Below, one piece after another: positions 41,148-51,342 of a stretch of 64,000 nucleotides of DNA. This DNA is from Henningerozyma blattae CBS 6284 (Eukaryota; Ascomycota; Saccharomycetes; Saccharomycetales; Saccharomycetaceae): the NCBI RefSeq assembly GCF_000315915.1, contig NC_020189.1, positions 992,001 through 1,056,000 of the forward strand, written 5' to 3'. The stretch's first letter is position 1; each line of letters begins with the position of its first letter. The position numbers were made by a program, and so were the translations under genes. The notes under the pieces were generated by a model. That model worked only from the letters and a program-made list of their open reading frames with translations, searched no databases and was not told the origin of the DNA.

Positions 41148-43327
41148 GTAATGATGATAAACGTCCAGAATTGAACACGTATAATAGTAACACTAAGAAT
41201 AACACTCACTATAAAAATTACCATAACACTGGACATGAAGAACAAAATGATAATCCTAATGGAGCAAGAATTGCATACAATAACTATCAAAGTAGAAGCT
41301 CAAGAGGTGTAGGAAATACAAATGTTAACCACAATACTGGTAGCAACACCGGCAGCAGCAGTAGTAGCAGTAATAACAATAATGATTATCATAGTACTAG
41401 CGGGAGTAGTATCGATGATAGTAGCAGGAATAGTTATGGTGATAGTAATACAAATAATTATTATTATAGTAGTAGGAATAACAATTATGATTATAGTAAT
41501 AGAGGTAGTAATGGGACTAGACAAAGAGGCACTTATGGTGAAAGAAATAGGAACTATTATAGTTCACAACGGTTTCAACTTGATTATAACAATAGCATTC
41601 AAACCAAATATAAATGTGAAAATAGAGGCAAATGGGAAGATAATAAACATATTCCAGCTAAAAAAAATTTAAAAGTGGAAAAATATTTATTCGGTTCCAT
41701 TGATGATTTAAATTTAGTCACAACAGGAATTAATTTTGATCACTATGATAATATCCCAATTGATATATCAGGGAATAATGTTCCTGAACCAATCACCCAA
41801 TTTACATCTCCTCCATTAGATAATTTATTAGTAGAAAATATTAAATTAGCAAGATTTAATAAACCCACCCCAATTCAAAAATATTCGATTCCAATTGTTA
41901 ATCAAGGTAGAGATTTGATGGCATGTGCTCAAACTGGTTCAGGGAAAACAGATGCGTTTTTATTCCCGATCTTATCAAAAGCTTTTTCATTAGGTCCTTC
42001 CATAAATAATAATAATGATAATGATAATGACGCAAATCAATATAATAAAATATCAAAGTATCGTGCAAAAAACATTAAGCCTATAATCCTTATTTTAGCT
42101 CCAACAAGAGAATTAGCGAATCAGATTTTTGAAGAGGCAAGAAAATTTTCTTATAGATCTTGGATTAGACCATGTGTTGTTTATGGTGGTACAAACATCT
42201 TCACTCAAATGAAAAATTTAGAAAACGGCAGTCAATTATTGGTGGCTACTCCAGGTAGATTAAATGATTTAATGGAAAGAGGAAAAATTTCTTTATCCAA
42301 TATTAAATATTTAATCCTTGATGAAGCAGATAGAATGTTGGATATGGGATTTGAATTACAAATTAGACAAATCGTGGAACATTATGATATGCCAATCGCC
42401 ACATCGAGACAAACTTTAATGTTTTCTGCTACTTTCCCATCAAATATACAAAACTTAGCAGGAGATTTTTTAAATGACTATATTTTCTTATCAGTCGGCA
42501 AAATAGGTTCCACTACTGATAATATTATTCAACATATTTATTATGTTAGACAAGAAGAAAAAGATAATACTCTACTGGATCTTTTGGATTCCAAAAATTA
42601 TAAAAAAAAGCAAACTTTGATATTTGTCGAAACTAAAAGATCTGCTGATGCATTGACAGATTTGTTGATAATTGAAGGTTATAAAGCCACTGCTATTCAT
42701 GGCGATCGTACGCAACTTGAACGCGAACGTGCCTTAACCGCATTTAAAACAAAAAGGGCAAACGTTTTAGTTGCAACTTCTGTAGCTGCAAGAGGTTTAG
42801 ATATTCCAAATGTGGCACACGTTTTAAATTATGATTTACCAAATAATATCGATGATTATGTACATAGAATTGGTAGAACAGGTCGTGTAGGTAACATTGG
42901 TATGGCGACTTCTTTCTTCAATGAGAATAATGCTTTAATTGCGAAAAGATTGGTTGGATTATTAAGGGAAACAAATCAACAAGTACCAAAATTTTTAAAT
43001 GATATCCCAAGAAATAATTCTCATAATAATAATTCTTACACTAATAATTCTCATAATAGCAGAAAGATGAAAAATAGTTTCAGAAGTTATAGACAACAAG
43101 GTAGAAATTCTAAGAATCATTCAAAAAATTCTCATGAAGGTTTTTATTCTCAGAGAACATTGGGAGGGAGAAGAACAGAAAGAGAAAGAGATACAACTAG
43201 AAACATTAATCCTAAAATATATTCTGTTAGGCCACCTCATAATAGAAAAAAAAAATGGGGTTCTCAATGGGGTGATTCCATCATCTCAGTAGATAATCAA
43301 TCTGATGAGCAACAAGTTTGGTGGTGA
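40727..43327 (+). CDS. DBP1: DEAD-box RNA helicase of the Ded1/Dbp1 type, 866 aa
   Basis: An ATP-dependent RNA helicase related to the translation-initiation factor Ded1. The core has a Q-motif region [13 protein letters not shown], Walker A AQTGSGKT (401-408), PTRELA, TPGR, DEAD (532-535), SAT in [16 protein letters not shown] and HRIGRTGR, and ends in WW like Ded1. The N-terminal region is about 400 residues, twice that of Ded1, and is Asn/Ser/Tyr-rich with a 14-Asn run. The PPHLR segment and the RGG-rich flanks of Ded1 are not visible, and Gly-Gly after motif I is replaced by Asp-Ala. Location beside VPS30 fits DBP1 (YPL119C); its WGD twin DED1 (YOR204W) is the alternative. Confidence 0.85.
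41096..41152 (+). repeat. AAT/AGT trinucleotide tract coding poly-Asn
   Basis: Mostly AAT codons with a few AGT encode an Asn run with occasional Ser near residues 124-142 of the DEAD-box protein. Confidence 0.9.
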
Positions 43328-43627
43328 TTTTTAGTGACATCCTATTAATTGTTTTATATTTTTTATCTTTATTTTACTTTATATTATTTTTTTCTTAAAA
43401 TTTCTATTTCACTTCAAATTAATAAAATATTAAATAGTCATTTACTTCAATAATCCTTGATATTTTATTATCAATCTATCATTATGAGTATTTAATACAA
43501 AAAAGCAACAAGTATTTAGAAAAAAAAATGCTACATTAAATGAAAGAATATAATGACTACAGATATATATAGCTGGTTTTACCTAGATTCAAGTGATAAC
43601 TTATGTTTTGGAAAATATTGAACTTTC
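43328..43627. other. Convergent spacer, DEAD-box gene and VPS30
   Basis: 300 bp of AT-rich 3' flank from both genes. Nothing else is seen. Confidence 0.6.
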
Positions 43628-45751
43628 TCAATGGCTTAATCTACTAGAAGAATAAACTAATAGCCATTTAGCATTTGTTAATAAAAATTTCATAGCAGTT
43701 GTCCATTCTAAATTTGGTTTGCTACCATAAAGCTTGACCGATATTCCATTGATGGTGTCCTTGTACATTGGATAAGGCAATTCAACGCGGTTATCATCTT
43801 GATTAGGAACATGTATATTATCTCTAGATGTATTAACACCATTTGCATTTGTTTTAGAAGTAATGCTAGTATTATTATTATTGATGTTGTTATTATTATT
43901 ATTATGTATCGAGAGCTCATTTATGTGCTCAACAGTATCTTCTATATTGTTTCGCATTGCTTCAGAACTATTATTATTTCTACGATTTCTATTTTGTTCA
44001 TGGTCATCCATAGCATTATCATCATTATCATCATCGTCCTCATCATCGTCCTCAAAATCATCGTCTACTTCAACAGAATTACTATTATTGATATTACCAG
44101 TAATATTATCAATAGATATATTCATTTCATTGATTAATGGGTTACCATCCTTAGAATTAGTATTATTGCCGTTAATAGTTCGGTCTCTTTTATTATTGGT
44201 ATTTGAATTAGACATGATTAATTTAGACAATGATATTGAAATTTCATTCATTATATCTAATAGTGCCTCTAAAGCCTTATCGAGATCGGTCTCCTTACGA
44301 AAGAATTTTCCAATTTTAAAATTTTCATCATTAAATACATCTAAACTAATCCAATCTTGCAACTGATTATTAAATATCAATATTTTAGAAAATGATCCCA
44401 TAGGTATTAGTTTATAATTCTTTAAATTTAAATTCAATTTATTTATTATAGTAGAAAACAATAAAATTATTTGCCCCAATGCAGTATTAATTTCATTCCA
44501 CGATATTTGATTATTATCATAACCTCCAAGTCTCAAATTATTTATTGTACCAAATGGCCCATTATGAGATATTTTAAAAGTTTCATTATAAATATTTAAT
44601 TTTCTCAGCCTATCCATATTATTCAATGAATTTTCATATTGGTTATTTAACGATTCTATTTCTTTTTTAAATTCTAATTGCTGTAATTCATTTTCGTTAT
44701 AATTTTTACAAACATTTTGCTCGAAAGTTTTTTTGTTATCAATTTGGGTATGTAATTTTTCGATTAACTTATCTAATTGCTCTTCTTCATCTTCCAGCCT
44801 CATTAATTCCTCCAATAATTGCTTTCTTTCAATTTCTAAATCATTTGGAGTTTGGCTTAATTCATTGGTGCTTGAAGGCTTTGGATGATCAGACTTTTTA
44901 TTTGTAGATGGTAGAATTGGAGTGTCTGAAATATTATTACCATCAGTATTTTCATGACTTATTTTTTTCTGCTTTTCCAAACGATTAATAAATTGAAAAT
45001 AGGTATCTCTTTCTTTTACTGATTCATTATACTGAGTTTTTAATCTTGACACGAGTAAATCACAGCAATCTTGACAAACTGGATAATCAATATTGGAATT
45101 TGTTGATAAAATATTGAAAACGTTTACTAATGAATTTATTTGAGTTGATAAATTTTTACTTGATAAAGATGATTTATCATCAGTGGTGATGTCATATCTT
45201 TTAAAATCATCGTCATCGTCATCATCATCATCTTCTCCTTCGGTGAGGCTACCGTTTATATTCAATGTATTTTGTTCATCATCTTTTTTATCCAATTGTG
45301 AAATAGAACTATCTGTCTCTGTTGACATTGAATGCTTTAATTGAATTGTTTTTAATGCTCGTGCATTATCTTGGCTATTATAATTATTATTGGTCTTCTT
45401 GTTATTTTTATTATTGGTTTTATTATGAAAATCATCATTTTTTAAGAATACATAGGAATCATTAAATCCATTTTTTTTAAATTCTAACTCATTTGGGTCT
45501 TTAATCATACCTAACCTTCTTAATCTGTCTTCAGGGATTGGATACAGCAGTATCTTATTTCTATTTATACTTTGTGTGTTAGTTGTATACTGACTTTTTA
45601 TACTTGTAATCTCATTTGCTTGACCATTGGTAATATTAGAATTAGTTAATAAGTTCCTTTGAGCTGTGCTTAAATCTAAAAGTGCAGTGTCTATGTGTAA
45701 TGGAAGATGACAATTTTGGCATTTTAATGTTTTTTCAGTAATTGAGTCCAT
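43628..45751 (-). CDS. VPS30: Beclin-1 orthologue Vps30/Atg6, 707 aa
   Basis: A subunit of the Vps34 phosphatidylinositol 3-kinase complexes I (autophagy) and II (endosome sorting). ATG 45751 is chosen since the frame continues upstream only to a TTG. N-terminal CQNC (C11, C14) and CQDC (C226, C229) are the two CxxC pairs of the family. A coiled coil follows (about 250-400), then the C-terminal BARA domain starting near GPFGTINNLRLGG. The family is about 450-560 residues (557 in S. cerevisiae). The extra length comes from a 210-residue gap between the CxxC pairs and from an acidic/Asn-rich insertion inside the BARA domain (roughly 565-665). It is divergent to NOC2. Confidence 0.94.
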   Translation of the reverse strand: MDSITEKTLKCQNCHLPLHIDTALLDLSTAQRNLLTNSNITNGQANEITSIKSQYTTNTQSINRNKILLYPIPEDRLRRLGMIKDPNELEFKKNGFNDSYVFLKNDDFHNKTNNKNNKKTNNNYNSQDNARALKTIQLKHSMSTETDSSISQLDKKDDEQNTLNINGSLTEGEDDDDDDDDDFKRYDITTDDKSSLSSKNLSTQINSLVNVFNILSTNSNIDYPVCQDCCDLLVSRLKTQYNESVKERDTYFQFINRLEKQKKISHENTDGNNISDTPILPSTNKKSDHPKPSSTNELSQTPNDLEIERKQLLEELMRLEDEEEQLDKLIEKLHTQIDNKKTFEQNVCKNYNENELQQLEFKKEIESLNNQYENSLNNMDRLRKLNIYNETFKISHNGPFGTINNLRLGGYDNNQISWNEINTALGQIILLFSTIINKLNLNLKNYKLIPMGSFSKILIFNNQLQDWISLDVFNDENFKIGKFFRKETDLDKALEALLDIMNEISISLSKLIMSNSNTNNKRDRTINGNNTNSKDGNPLINEMNISIDNITGNINNSNSVEVDDDFEDDDEDDDDNDDNAMDDHEQNRNRRNNNSSEAMRNNIEDTVEHINELSIHNNNNNNINNNNTSITSKTNANGVNTSRDNIHVPNQDDNRVELPYPMYKDTINGISVKLYGSKPNLEWTTAMKFLLTNAKWLLVYSSSRLSH

Positions 45752-46091
45752 TTTACTCAATTGAGAGTGGTTAAATTCTTGATCGTAGATTTTTTTCAAA
45801 ACTTAATGTTAGTTTATACATTATACGTCTTATAATTAGTATGAATTCTTAATCTAATCCCTTAATATTGAAATTTCGCAAGTTAAAAATAAAAAAAACT
45901 TTCGAGTTCGATTCCTATGTTACCCCAAAATTGATATCTTTGAAATATGCGAATTTTTTTCAAATCGATGCGATGAGATAAAAAAAAAATATGATAATAA
46001 TTATTGTTATTTGATATTAAAAACTTATTTAAATACATTATGCTCTTGAGCCTTTTTTTATTTCAATAGCAGATTATTGTACCATATTATA
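45752..46091. other. Divergent promoter region, VPS30 and NOC2
   Basis: 340 bp. It contains an RRPE-like T/A tract and a PAC box close to NOC2, listed separately. Confidence 0.7.
45951..45977 (+). promoter_or_regulatory. RRPE-like and PAC (GCGATGAG) boxes upstream of NOC2
   Basis: GAATTTTTTTCAAA (45951-45964) resembles the RRPE element (AAATTTTTCA) and is followed by a perfect PAC box GCGATGAG (45970-45977), 115 bp upstream of the NOC2 ATG. The RRPE-PAC pair is the standard signature of yeast ribosome-biogenesis promoters (Stb3 and Dot6/Tod6 in S. cerevisiae), in agreement with the gene. Confidence 0.75.
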
Positions 46092-47984
46092 ATGGCTAGA
46101 GTTTCGAAAGCTACTAAGAAGTTTCAATCGAAACATTTAAAGCGTACTCTTGACCATAGAAAACAGTTAAAATTACACAATAAGAAGATCAAAGGTAGAC
46201 GTGGGAATAAAACTGAGGAAGAAAAACGTGACATTGCTGGCACTAAAGAAGATCAAATTCTCAAGAAATCAGTTAAGGAAGAAGTCTTTAAAGATTTGTC
46301 TGTAGATAAATTATTCAAAAGTGGATTTTCTATTCCAAAGAACACTGTTCCAGCTCCTTCAAGAAATAGAAAGGATATTGCTAATGATGATGAAGTTAAC
46401 CAAGTTGCTAGTGATTTAGGTAGTGATGATGAAGAATTAAAAAGCTATTTAAATAACGATGCTAATGATAATGCTGGAATTGAAGATGAACTGACCACTT
46501 CAAACGGCAAGAATAAAGTTGAAAAAGATAACTCCATTGAAATATCTACAGCTCATATTAAAAAATGGAGAAATCAATTGTCTAATTGCTCAGATTCAAA
46601 AATTTTTGAATCTATTTTCCAAACATATTCTAATATATCCAATCCAGAATATCCGAAATTGATAAAATTTTCTATTGAAGAATTACCCAAAAAAATTGTT
46701 TTTGCAGTTCCATATCAAAATAAGAGAAATTCAAGATTATTAAAGACAAATGTAGAGTCAAAGAATATCTCAAGTTCCATAAAACCATTTTTGACTTATA
46801 TAATTTCGTATGCTTTCGAGAATTGCGAGAATACAATCGATGAATTACCAAAATTTTTAACCAATATTAATATATTATTGCCCTATATCGTTACTAACAA
46901 AAAAGTTTTGAAAAAATTATTAAATATATCAATTGAAAAATTGATTGCCTTAGTTGAAGATCAACTTGAAGAAAAGGAAGATGATATGGAACATTCAGAT
47001 TATCATCTGATTGAAGTCTTATTAGAATGGTTGAAGCATATGATTAATGAATTTAAATCAAGCATATTAGAAATATTTTTAAAATTATCCTACTCTTATT
47101 TTATTAATATTTCACGTAAAACCAATTCGAAGTCAATAAACACAATTGAGAAGTTAAAATTAATACTTCATGAATTATTCATAACAGATGAATCCATTGG
47201 TTATCAATTGGGTTTCGAATACTTAAGACAATTAGCTATTCATATAAAATCAACTATGGATAGCAATAATAATCTAGGTAAAACTACCTCGAGTAATTCA
47301 AATTCATTTCTAATGATTTATAATTGGCAATTTGTTCATGCTTTAGATTTTTGGTCAAGAGTATTAATAAAAGCTCAAACTACATTAAATAAACCAAAAA
47401 CATCGCCATTAAGACAGTTATTTAAGCCATTAATCCAAGTGTCTATTGGTGTCATTAAATTAGTTCCTACTCCCCAGTTTTTTGCAATAAGATTTCATAT
47501 TTTGAAGATATTAATGGATCTAGCATCTAATACTGATGTTTATATTCCATTATATCCATATTTATCCGAGGTTTTATTTTCAAGTTTGTTTCAAAAGTCT
47601 GTTTCATCGAAAATTACAGATGAAAATAATAATAAATTAAAACATTTTGACTTTCAATACAATATTAAATGCTCTCCATTATATTTAAACTCTAAGATTT
47701 ATCAAGATTCAGTAATAGAACAAGTTCTCATTGCCTTTAATAGATATATCGAAATTTATTCTAGAAATGTAGTATTTCCAGAATTAATGACGCCTATAAT
47801 AATTTCTTTACGTGGATTTATTGATAGACATGACGAAAATAATAACTTAAAGAATTTTTGCTCTCAATTAAATTCTTTAATTAATAAAATATTAACAACT
47901 TCTGAAATGATTCAAAAGGAAAGAGCCAAAATTACTTTTACACCAGATAATAGATTAGAAGCAGCTCGTTTCTTGAACTTATGA
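46092..47984 (+). CDS. NOC2: Ribosome-biogenesis factor Noc2, 630 aa
   Basis: Noc2 pairs with Noc1 in the nucleolus and with Noc3 in the nucleoplasm to move pre-60S particles along. ATG 46092 (MARVSKATKKFQSKHLKRTL) is used because the upstream extension has only TTG. The basic N-terminus is followed by SVDKLFKSGFSIPKN, an acidic region, and a helical-repeat body with the Noc2 family blocks FQTYSNISNPEYPKL, PLRQLFKPLIQVSIGVIKLVPTPQF and FFAIRFHILKIL. It is somewhat shorter than S. cerevisiae Noc2 (710). PAC and RRPE boxes upstream support co-regulation with ribosome-assembly genes. Confidence 0.95.
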   Translation: MARVSKATKKFQSKHLKRTLDHRKQLKLHNKKIKGRRGNKTEEEKRDIAGTKEDQILKKSVKEEVFKDLSVDKLFKSGFSIPKNTVPAPSRNRKDIANDDEVNQVASDLGSDDEELKSYLNNDANDNAGIEDELTTSNGKNKVEKDNSIEISTAHIKKWRNQLSNCSDSKIFESIFQTYSNISNPEYPKLIKFSIEELPKKIVFAVPYQNKRNSRLLKTNVESKNISSSIKPFLTYIISYAFENCENTIDELPKFLTNINILLPYIVTNKKVLKKLLNISIEKLIALVEDQLEEKEDDMEHSDYHLIEVLLEWLKHMINEFKSSILEIFLKLSYSYFINISRKTNSKSINTIEKLKLILHELFITDESIGYQLGFEYLRQLAIHIKSTMDSNNNLGKTTSSNSNSFLMIYNWQFVHALDFWSRVLIKAQTTLNKPKTSPLRQLFKPLIQVSIGVIKLVPTPQFFAIRFHILKILMDLASNTDVYIPLYPYLSEVLFSSLFQKSVSSKITDENNNKLKHFDFQYNIKCSPLYLNSKIYQDSVIEQVLIAFNRYIEIYSRNVVFPELMTPIIISLRGFIDRHDENNNLKNFCSQLNSLINKILTTSEMIQKERAKITFTPDNRLEAARFLNL

Positions 47985-48399
47985 TCGATTTTAACACTCT
48001 TCATATTAACTTATCATCCATATGCATTACTGGGTTTTTTTGGACCTTTTTTTTTTTTTTGTAAATATTTAATATAGCATGCATATATTTTTATTTTTCA
48101 AGTCTAGGCTCCTCAAAACCCAAATTTGTACACTATTATATATTTTTATTATTATTATCACTTTATATATATTTTAAAAATGCAGCCGAAATGTGTCAGT
48201 TAATAAGATTCGCGATGATTTACCTTTTTCTTCCTTATTTATATAATAGCTAAAAATATTATATAAAAAGTTCTAATAATAACAATACGTGACTACTTAT
48301 TTTTACTTGTCGTATATTCTACTAATTTTTGATTCTTCTCTGAACTTTTATTATACAGAAAGTCTTTGAGTAAATTAAACTTAATAATAATCAGCAGCT
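47985..48399. other. Spacer, NOC2 to MEI5
   Basis: 415 bp of AT-rich DNA. GCAGCCGAAA near 48182 weakly resembles a URS1 meiotic site (AGCCGCCGA) but differs at the core, so I do not call it. Confidence 0.6.
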
Positions 48400-49149
48400 A
48401 TGGATGACACAACATTGGTAGAAAGTTCCCCTCAAAAACCACAAGATAAAGAAAATAGAGCAGATACTGTCCCAACAACTAAAGTTACCCAGAGTTTTCT
48501 TGTACCAACTAATTTAGGATTACCTATCAAAAAAGATATTACGAAGGAGTATTCAATTGGCAAAAAACAAGTGAAAAAAATAGAAGAGAAAAAACTCATA
48601 AAGCATTTGAATATTCAATGTGAGAAATATGATCTAAAAATATTATACAAAGAAAAAACAGAATTACAAAAAGAAATCACGCAATTAAAAACTGGTATTC
48701 ATATTTTACAAAATTATGAGAAAGAACTTAAAGTTAAAGAATTGATTACTAAATGGAGGGATGTGTGCCAGGCAGGAATGTCATATATGTATAATTCGGC
48801 AGCCATCAAAATTGATAGAATGGGTGGATTTGAAGAGTTTAGAAGAAAAGAGTTAGAGAATGAGAAGAGAAGATTAGAATATCAAATGGATGACAGTCTT
48901 CAACTTGAAGTAGATTCTATTCTTGAATCCGAGGAATTTAACAATTTAACAATAGATGATCAAGAAGAGTATAAAACACAAATGAATGAAAAATTAGAAG
49001 AAATGGAAAAAATGAAAAATTCTAAATTGGAAGCTCTGGAAGCAGAGATGGAAAGTTCAAGAAATCAAACTTTTACGATGCAAGAATTAGCGAAAAGATT
49101 AAAAGTGGATTATAAATTTATTTTCTTAGAAGAGACTGATATTGATTAG
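48400..49149 (+). CDS. MEI5: Meiotic recombination mediator Mei5 (Sfr1 family), 249 aa
   Basis: With Sae3 it loads the meiosis-specific recombinase Dmc1 on single-stranded DNA. The N-terminal 65 residues are disordered; a coiled coil follows (about 65-110: KLIKHLNIQCEKYDLKILYK), then the characteristic C-terminal block ITKWRDVCQAGMSYMYNSA and RMGGFEEFRRKELENEKRR. S. cerevisiae Mei5 is 222 residues. It lies just before TFB2, as YPL121C-YPL122C. The C-terminal 90 residues are highly charged and helical. Confidence 0.92.
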   Translation: MDDTTLVESSPQKPQDKENRADTVPTTKVTQSFLVPTNLGLPIKKDITKEYSIGKKQVKKIEEKKLIKHLNIQCEKYDLKILYKEKTELQKEITQLKTGIHILQNYEKELKVKELITKWRDVCQAGMSYMYNSAAIKIDRMGGFEEFRRKELENEKRRLEYQMDDSLQLEVDSILESEEFNNLTIDDQEEYKTQMNEKLEEMEKMKNSKLEALEAEMESSRNQTFTMQELAKRLKVDYKFIFLEETDID

Positions 49150-49431
49150 GAAATAAAATCCCTTTATATTTTTGCTGTCGTTTTTTATTATTATTACATT
49201 TATTTTTATTAATCCCTTATAATTTCTATATGTATATCATATTTTATATTATATTATTACGGCTTTTTCTTCAGATGCGAAAACCTAAGATTCCTGAATT
49301 TTTTTTTAGCTATAATGAATGATTGACAAAAAGTTAAAACACATCAGCTAGTAGAAATATACTAATATATTTCTTGAGATGGTAATTAACTAGTTTACTA
49401 TACATCCAAATAAATATTAAATTGATATACC

Positions 49432-50988
49432 ATGAGTGCTGAATTATTAAAAAGTTCAGTCAATCAATATCTAGAAGAACTACCTCAACCAGTTCAAAAT
49501 CGATTATATGAATCGCCAGCAACATGTTTAGCCATTTATAGATTATTACCTCAACTAGCTAAATTTTTTATTATGTCAATGGTATTCAATGAAAATGAGG
49601 TGATGTTACGTGATTTAGATCGTTGGGTTAAATCTAATGGTAAATTACAATTCCAAGAAGCTATTAAATCAATGAAATCTTTACATCTTTTAGTACCTGG
49701 TAAAAATAGTGGAGCTGTTATGATTAATTTGAATTCAACTTTTCGAAGTAGTTTAAAAAATGCATTAACTGGTGGGGAAATTAATAATTCTTTTGGTGTC
49801 ATTGTTGATAATGATCGTGATGCTGTTAAAGTTTCTATGCTGGAAGAATATTCTACTAAAAAATGGGAAACTATATTACATTTTATGGTTGGCACACCCT
49901 TAGCGACTACACCATCAGAAAATGTGTTAAATCTTTTAAAACATAGTAAATTGATGGAAGAGAATGAAGAAACGAATGAATTCAAGATCACCAACGAAGG
50001 GTTTCAATTTTTATTACAGGAATCTAATAGTCAGATTTGGACTTTATTATTACAATATTTAAAATTAACAGAAACGTTGCATATGGATCCAGTTGATGTA
50101 TTAAATTTTATATTTATGTTGGGTGCATTGGAATTTGGTAAGGCTTATAGTATTTCCAGTTTAAGTGAGACTCAAAAGATAATGTTGAAAGATATGAGAG
50201 ATTATGGTTTAATTTTCCAAAAAAATTCTAATGCAAATGTATTTTATCCAACAAGTATGGCTACCATGTTAACATCCGATGCTAGAAATGTTCGAACAGC
50301 TTCAGGTGCCATTGACCATATATTACAGAGAAGTCAAGAAACTAATAAAAATTCCAATAATGACGATGATGAGGATGTAGATCAAGTTGGTAGTAATACG
50401 CAAGCTACTGCGGATGGAGCATTAATAATTGAAACTAATTTTAAACTTTATTCATATTCTAACTCTCCATTACAGATTGCAGTTTTAAGTTTGTTTGTTC
50501 ATCTAAAAACAAGATTTTCCAATATGGTAACAGGACAAATCACAAGAGATTCAATCCGTCGAGCCCTAAGGAATGGTATCACAGCTGAACAAATTATTGC
50601 ATATCTATTAACGCATTCACATCCTCAAATGAGACGACTGGCAGAAGGAAATTTAGAAAAAAAGTTGGAATTAGATCCAAATGCAAAGGATAGTTTACAA
50701 ATCTTACCGCCCACAGTGGTAGATCAAATCAAGTTATGGCAACTAGAATTAGATCGTATTATTAGTCATGAAGGGTCATTGTATTCAGATTTTGAAAATA
50801 ATCAAGAATATAATTTATTAAGTACATATGCTGAAGATATTGGAGTGTTATTATGGAAAAATGATAAGAAGAGGAAATTTTTCGTCTTAAAAGAAGGAAA
50901 TTCACAAGTTCTGGATTATGCACAAAGAAAATTAAAAAAAAATAATCAATATAAAAATATTGCAAACTTATCTACTTTACATATATAA
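49432..50988 (+). CDS. TFB2: TFIIH core subunit Tfb2, 518 aa
   Basis: Tfb2 (p52) anchors and stimulates the Ssl2/XPB translocase in TFIIH for transcription initiation and nucleotide excision repair. Its beginning, SVNQYLEELPQPVQNRLYESPATCLAIYRLLPQLAKFFIMSM, is diagnostic. The middle shows the family block ETLHMDPVDVLNFIFMLGALEFGKAY and the clutch/C-terminal part GQITRDSIRRALRNGITAEQIIAYLLTHSHPQM followed by the XPB-docking PPTVVDQIKLWQLELDRI. The length matches S. cerevisiae (513). RAD4, another excision-repair factor, lies 6 kb away but in a different ancestral block. Confidence 0.97.
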   Translation: MSAELLKSSVNQYLEELPQPVQNRLYESPATCLAIYRLLPQLAKFFIMSMVFNENEVMLRDLDRWVKSNGKLQFQEAIKSMKSLHLLVPGKNSGAVMINLNSTFRSSLKNALTGGEINNSFGVIVDNDRDAVKVSMLEEYSTKKWETILHFMVGTPLATTPSENVLNLLKHSKLMEENEETNEFKITNEGFQFLLQESNSQIWTLLLQYLKLTETLHMDPVDVLNFIFMLGALEFGKAYSISSLSETQKIMLKDMRDYGLIFQKNSNANVFYPTSMATMLTSDARNVRTASGAIDHILQRSQETNKNSNNDDDEDVDQVGSNTQATADGALIIETNFKLYSYSNSPLQIAVLSLFVHLKTRFSNMVTGQITRDSIRRALRNGITAEQIIAYLLTHSHPQMRRLAEGNLEKKLELDPNAKDSLQILPPTVVDQIKLWQLELDRIISHEGSLYSDFENNQEYNLLSTYAEDIGVLLWKNDKKRKFFVLKEGNSQVLDYAQRKLKKNNQYKNIANLSTLHI

Positions 50989-51269
50989 ATATATATACTG
51001 ATTTTTTTTTCATATATTTAATGACTATTCTTGTAGCCGTCAGCAAATAAAAATAATTGTATTGAAACCAAATTTTTTTTAATAGAGATATTTATTATAT
51101 TGAAGTATCTTTTATTGCAATATGGACATATACTATTTTGAACAGAATTAAATTAATTTGATAATTAAAAGGTTTCCTTTAATTGAAGTTCATAATTTGT
51201 AACCACACCAAATCGTCGTAGATAATCATTTCCATCACGTGACTTGACTGTATAGAGTCAAAAATAAAT

Positions 51270-51342
51270 CTTCCCCGCCAGGACTCGAACCTGGAATCTT
51301 CTGGTTCGTAGCCAGACGCCGTGACCATTGGGCCACGAGGAA
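51270..51342 (-). tRNA. tRNA-Arg (ACG)
   Basis: A 73-nt cloverleaf on the minus strand, unspliced. The acceptor stem TTCCTCG pairs with CGGGGAA, discriminator G; the anticodon loop CTACGAA has anticodon ACG (read as ICG for CGN codons). The T arm is CCAGGTTCGAGTCCTGG. It is nearly identical to S. cerevisiae tRNA-Arg(ACG). An A5 stretch on the plus strand just beyond (51260-51264) gives a short T run for Pol III termination. Confidence 0.97.
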
